64,000 bases of DNA from Streptomyces sp. TN58 (GTDB taxonomy: Bacteria > Actinomycetota > Actinomycetes > Streptomycetales > Streptomycetaceae), in the NCBI RefSeq assembly GCF_001941845.1, contig NZ_CP018870.1, positions 5,152,001 to 5,216,000 on the forward strand. Reading direction: 5' to 3'. The notes under the pieces were generated by a model. It did no database searches, was not told the DNA's origin, and saw only the letters and a program-made list of their open reading frames with translations. This document shows, in pieces, positions 62,314 to 64,000 of the stretch. Position 1 is the stretch's first letter; every line of letters begins with the position of its first letter. The translations under genes and the position numbers were made by a program.

Positions 62314-62907
62314 ATGGAAGCCTTCACCGTCCACACCGGCCGCGCCGTCCCGCTGCGCCGCAGCAACGTCGACACCGACCAGATCATCCCGGCCCACTGG
62401 CTCAAGAAGATCACCCGTGACGGGTTCGAGGACGGGCTCTTCGAGGCCTGGCGCAAGGACCCGGAGTTCGTCACCAACCGCCCCGAGCGCGCCGGCGCGA
62501 CGGTGCTCGTCGCGGGACCCGACTTCGGCACCGGCTCCTCGCGCGAGCACGCCGTATGGGCCCTGCAGAACTTCGGCTTCAAGGCGGTCGTCTCCTCCCG
62601 CTTCGCCGACATCTTCCGCGGGAACTCGCTGAAGAACGGCCTGCTGACCGTGGTGCTCCCGCAGGAGACCGTCGAGCGGCTGTGGAAGCTCACCGAGGCC
62701 GACCCCACCGCCGAGATCACCGTCGACCTGGTCGACCGCCAGGTGCGCGCGGAAGGCGTCGTGGCCGAGTTCGAACTCGACGACAACGCCCGCTGGCGCC
62801 TGCTGGAAGGCCTGGACGACATCTCGCTCACCCTTCAGAACGAAGCGGACATCGCCACGTACGAAAGCGCCCGCCCGGCCTTCAAGCCGCGCACGATTCA
62901 GGCCTGA
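62314..62907 (+). CDS. leuD: 3-isopropylmalate dehydratase small subunit
   Basis: 197 residues, ATG at 62314. It supplies the swivelling domain of isopropylmalate isomerase. [20 protein letters not shown] and [20 protein letters not shown] are the conserved LeuD motifs, and [20 protein letters not shown] follows. The operon ends at the hairpin at 62958. Confidence 0.96.
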   Translation: MEAFTVHTGRAVPLRRSNVDTDQIIPAHWLKKITRDGFEDGLFEAWRKDPEFVTNRPERAGATVLVAGPDFGTGSSREHAVWALQNFGFKAVVSSRFADIFRGNSLKNGLLTVVLPQETVERLWKLTEADPTAEITVDLVDRQVRAEGVVAEFELDDNARWRLLEGLDDISLTLQNEADIATYESARPAFKPRTIQA

Positions 62908-62957
62908 TTCCTGCCTGATCAGCGCTTATTCACCCTCGGGTGATCACGTCGACAACA

Positions 62958-62989
62958 CTGTGCCCCCCGCCGGAAGGCGGGGGGCACAG
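62958..62989. terminator. leuCD terminator
   Basis: Perfect 14-base arms (62958-62971, 62976-62989) with a GGAA loop, 50 bases after the leuD stop. Confidence 0.85.
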
Positions 62990-63044
62990 CCGTTTGTTGA
63001 GGCCCCGTGAGGCGACAACTCGCCCCAGATGGCACAATCTGTGC

Positions 63045-63272
63045 ATGGAACGCGACAGTCAACTCGACCTCTACGAACTCGTCGCGGACCGGCTGAAAGA
63101 AGCACACACACGGGTGCGCTCACTGCAAGTCCCGGAGGGCGTAAGGATGGCGCTGTCCCGGAAGCTGTTGGTCGTCACGGCCGCGTCGAAGCATGATCTC
63201 GCCGATGCGGCAAGGCGCCTGGACAGGTTGATGAAGGACCTCGACGAGGGTCGATTCCCTGAAGGCGACTGA
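63045..63272 (+). CDS. Small conserved helical protein (unknown function)
   Basis: 75 residues, ATG at 63045. It begins MERDSQLDLYELVADRLKEA and is almost wholly charged and helical, with KHDLADAARRLDRLMKDLDEG near the end. A similar small protein sits between leuD and hupS in S. coelicolor from memory. No domain is recognised. CACAAT 8 bases before the ATG and no ribosome binding site point to a leaderless mRNA. Confidence 0.75.
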   Translation: MERDSQLDLYELVADRLKEAHTRVRSLQVPEGVRMALSRKLLVVTAASKHDLADAARRLDRLMKDLDEGRFPEGD

Positions 63273-63335
63273 TGCGAAGGAACTCCGTAACCGCCTCCGG
63301 CGTTGCGGCACTAGGGTGATTAGCCCGTTTCGTGT

Positions 63336-63364
63336 TTGATTTGCGGTATATATCCGCCTAACGT
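63336..63364 (+). promoter_or_regulatory. hupS promoter
   Basis: TTGATT (63336-63341), a 17-base spacer and TAACGT (63359-63364). The spacer contains the near-palindrome GCGGTATATATCCGC (63343-63357), an AT-rich site that could be bound by a nucleoid protein. Confidence 0.5.
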
Positions 63365-63416
63365 GCGAAATAAGCTTGAACACATTCGTTCTGGCGATGT
63401 CTCCGAAGGGGAAGAC

Positions 63417-64000
63417 GTGAACAAGGCGCAGCTCGTAGAAGCGATTGCCGACAAGCTGGGCGGCCGCCAGCAGGCCGCGGACGCTGTCGACGCGGTACTG
63501 GACGCGATCGTCCGCGCTACCGTCGCGGGCGACCGGGTCTCGGTCACGGGCTTCGGCTCGTTCGAGAAGGTCGACCGCCCGGCCCGCTACGCCCGTAACC
63601 CGCAGACGGGTGAGCGCGTCCGGGTCAAGAAGACCTCCGTGCCCCGTTTCCGCGCCGGCCAGGGCTTCAAGGACCTGGTCAGCGGCACCAAGAAGCTCCC
63701 CAAGGGCGGCGAGGTGTCGGTGAAGAAGGCGCCGAAGGGCAGCCTCAGCGGCGGTGCCTCCGCGACGGTCAAGAAGGCCGCCGCGAAGAAGGCGACCACC
63801 GCCAAGAAGGCCGCGGCGAAGACCGCGGTCGCCAAGAAGACCACGGCGAAGAAGACCACCGCGACCGCCAAGAAGACGGCCGTGAAGAGCACGGCCACGG
63901 CGAAGAAGGCGACGTCCACCGCCAAGAAGGCCACCACCGCCAAGAAGGCCGCGCCCGCCGCGAAGAAGACCACCGCCGCCGCGAAGAAGACCGCCCCGGC
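63417..64000 (+). CDS. hupS: HU-family DNA-binding protein with lysine-rich tail (HupS), 3' end cut
   Basis: 194 codons visible from GTG at 63417 (VNKAQLVEAIADKLGGRQQA), with GAAGGGGAAG upstream. Residues 1-90 are the HU fold, including VSVTGFGSFEKVDRPARYAR, NPQTGERVRVKKTSVPRF and KDLVSG. From about residue 100 the protein is a histone H1-like tail built of AKKAT/AAKK units, running off the window edge. Streptomycetes have one short HU (HupA) and this long one, HupS, which in S. coelicolor acts in spore nucleoid compaction. Confidence 0.94.
   Translation, partial: MNKAQLVEAIADKLGGRQQAADAVDAVLDAIVRATVAGDRVSVTGFGSFEKVDRPARYARNPQTGERVRVKKTSVPRFRAGQGFKDLVSGTKKLPKGGEVSVKKAPKGSLSGGASATVKKAAAKKATTAKKAAAKTAVAKKTTAKKTTATAKKTAVKSTATAKKATSTAKKATTAKKAAPAAKKTTAAAKKTAP

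Overview
The window is high-GC chromosomal DNA from a Streptomyces. The third codon position is mostly G or C, GTG starts are common, and many hairpin terminators lack T-tracts. The gene order also matches, from memory, the stretch of the S. coelicolor chromosome around SCO5511 to SCO5556: GGDEF/EAL protein, ilvBNC, serA, proline catabolism genes, leuB, ilvE, a second urease locus, cimA, accB/accE, two conservons, gltX, ndgR, leuCD and hupS. There are no insertion sequences, phage genes, CRISPR arrays or rRNA genes. This is conserved core chromosome, not an island.

Region 1 (1-9.4 kb) holds small housekeeping and accessory genes: a DinB-like protein cut by the left edge, two GNAT acetyltransferases, a cupin protein, an MMPL exporter, a small membrane protein, a DUF6191 protein coupled to a lipoprotein sugar dehydrogenase, an aldo/keto reductase and a 2-hydroxyacid dehydrogenase. 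Region 2 (9.6-18.3 kb) has a membrane GGDEF protein with a degenerate EAL domain. It is followed by ilvB, ilvN and ilvC behind a leader-peptide attenuator, then serA. Region 3 (18.3-30 kb) has three regulator/target pairs (MFS/TetR, PucR/proline dehydrogenase-pruA, LysR/oxidoreductase), an iodotyrosine-deiodinase-like nitroreductase, and an SMI1 protein overlapping an AAC(2')-I-like acetyltransferase.

Region 4 (30-42.7 kb) has a 42-residue peptide gene, leuB, ilvE and an unusual urease-like locus: NCS1 permease, fused UreA-UreB, UreC, agmatine deiminase and a TetR regulator, with no maturation genes. After it come cimA behind a probable Ile-responsive attenuator, a secreted glycine-tailed membrane protein and YceI. 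Region 5 (42.9-55.4 kb) has an acyl-CoA carboxylase (accB, accE) and two tandem conservons (cvnA-B-C-D twice, minus strand). Their B and D genes are nearly identical while their A and C genes have diverged. Region 6 (55.8-64 kb) has a small ORF, a fumarylacetoacetase-family gene overlapping gltX, a HAD hydrolase, a five-gene tRNA(Gln)/tRNA(Glu) array, ndgR divergent from leuCD, a small conserved protein, and hupS cut by the right edge.

The unifying theme is branched-chain amino acid synthesis. ilvB, ilvN, ilvC, ilvE, leuB, leuC, leuD and cimA all lie here with their likely regulator ndgR. The same CTCA-N5-TGAR box is found at the ndgR/leuC promoters and at the ilvB promoter, and two leader peptides with branched-chain codons precede ilvB and cimA. 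The observations most worth testing are the orphan urease-like locus with its altered active-site flap and paired operators, the concerted evolution of the tandem conservons, and the cimA attenuator.
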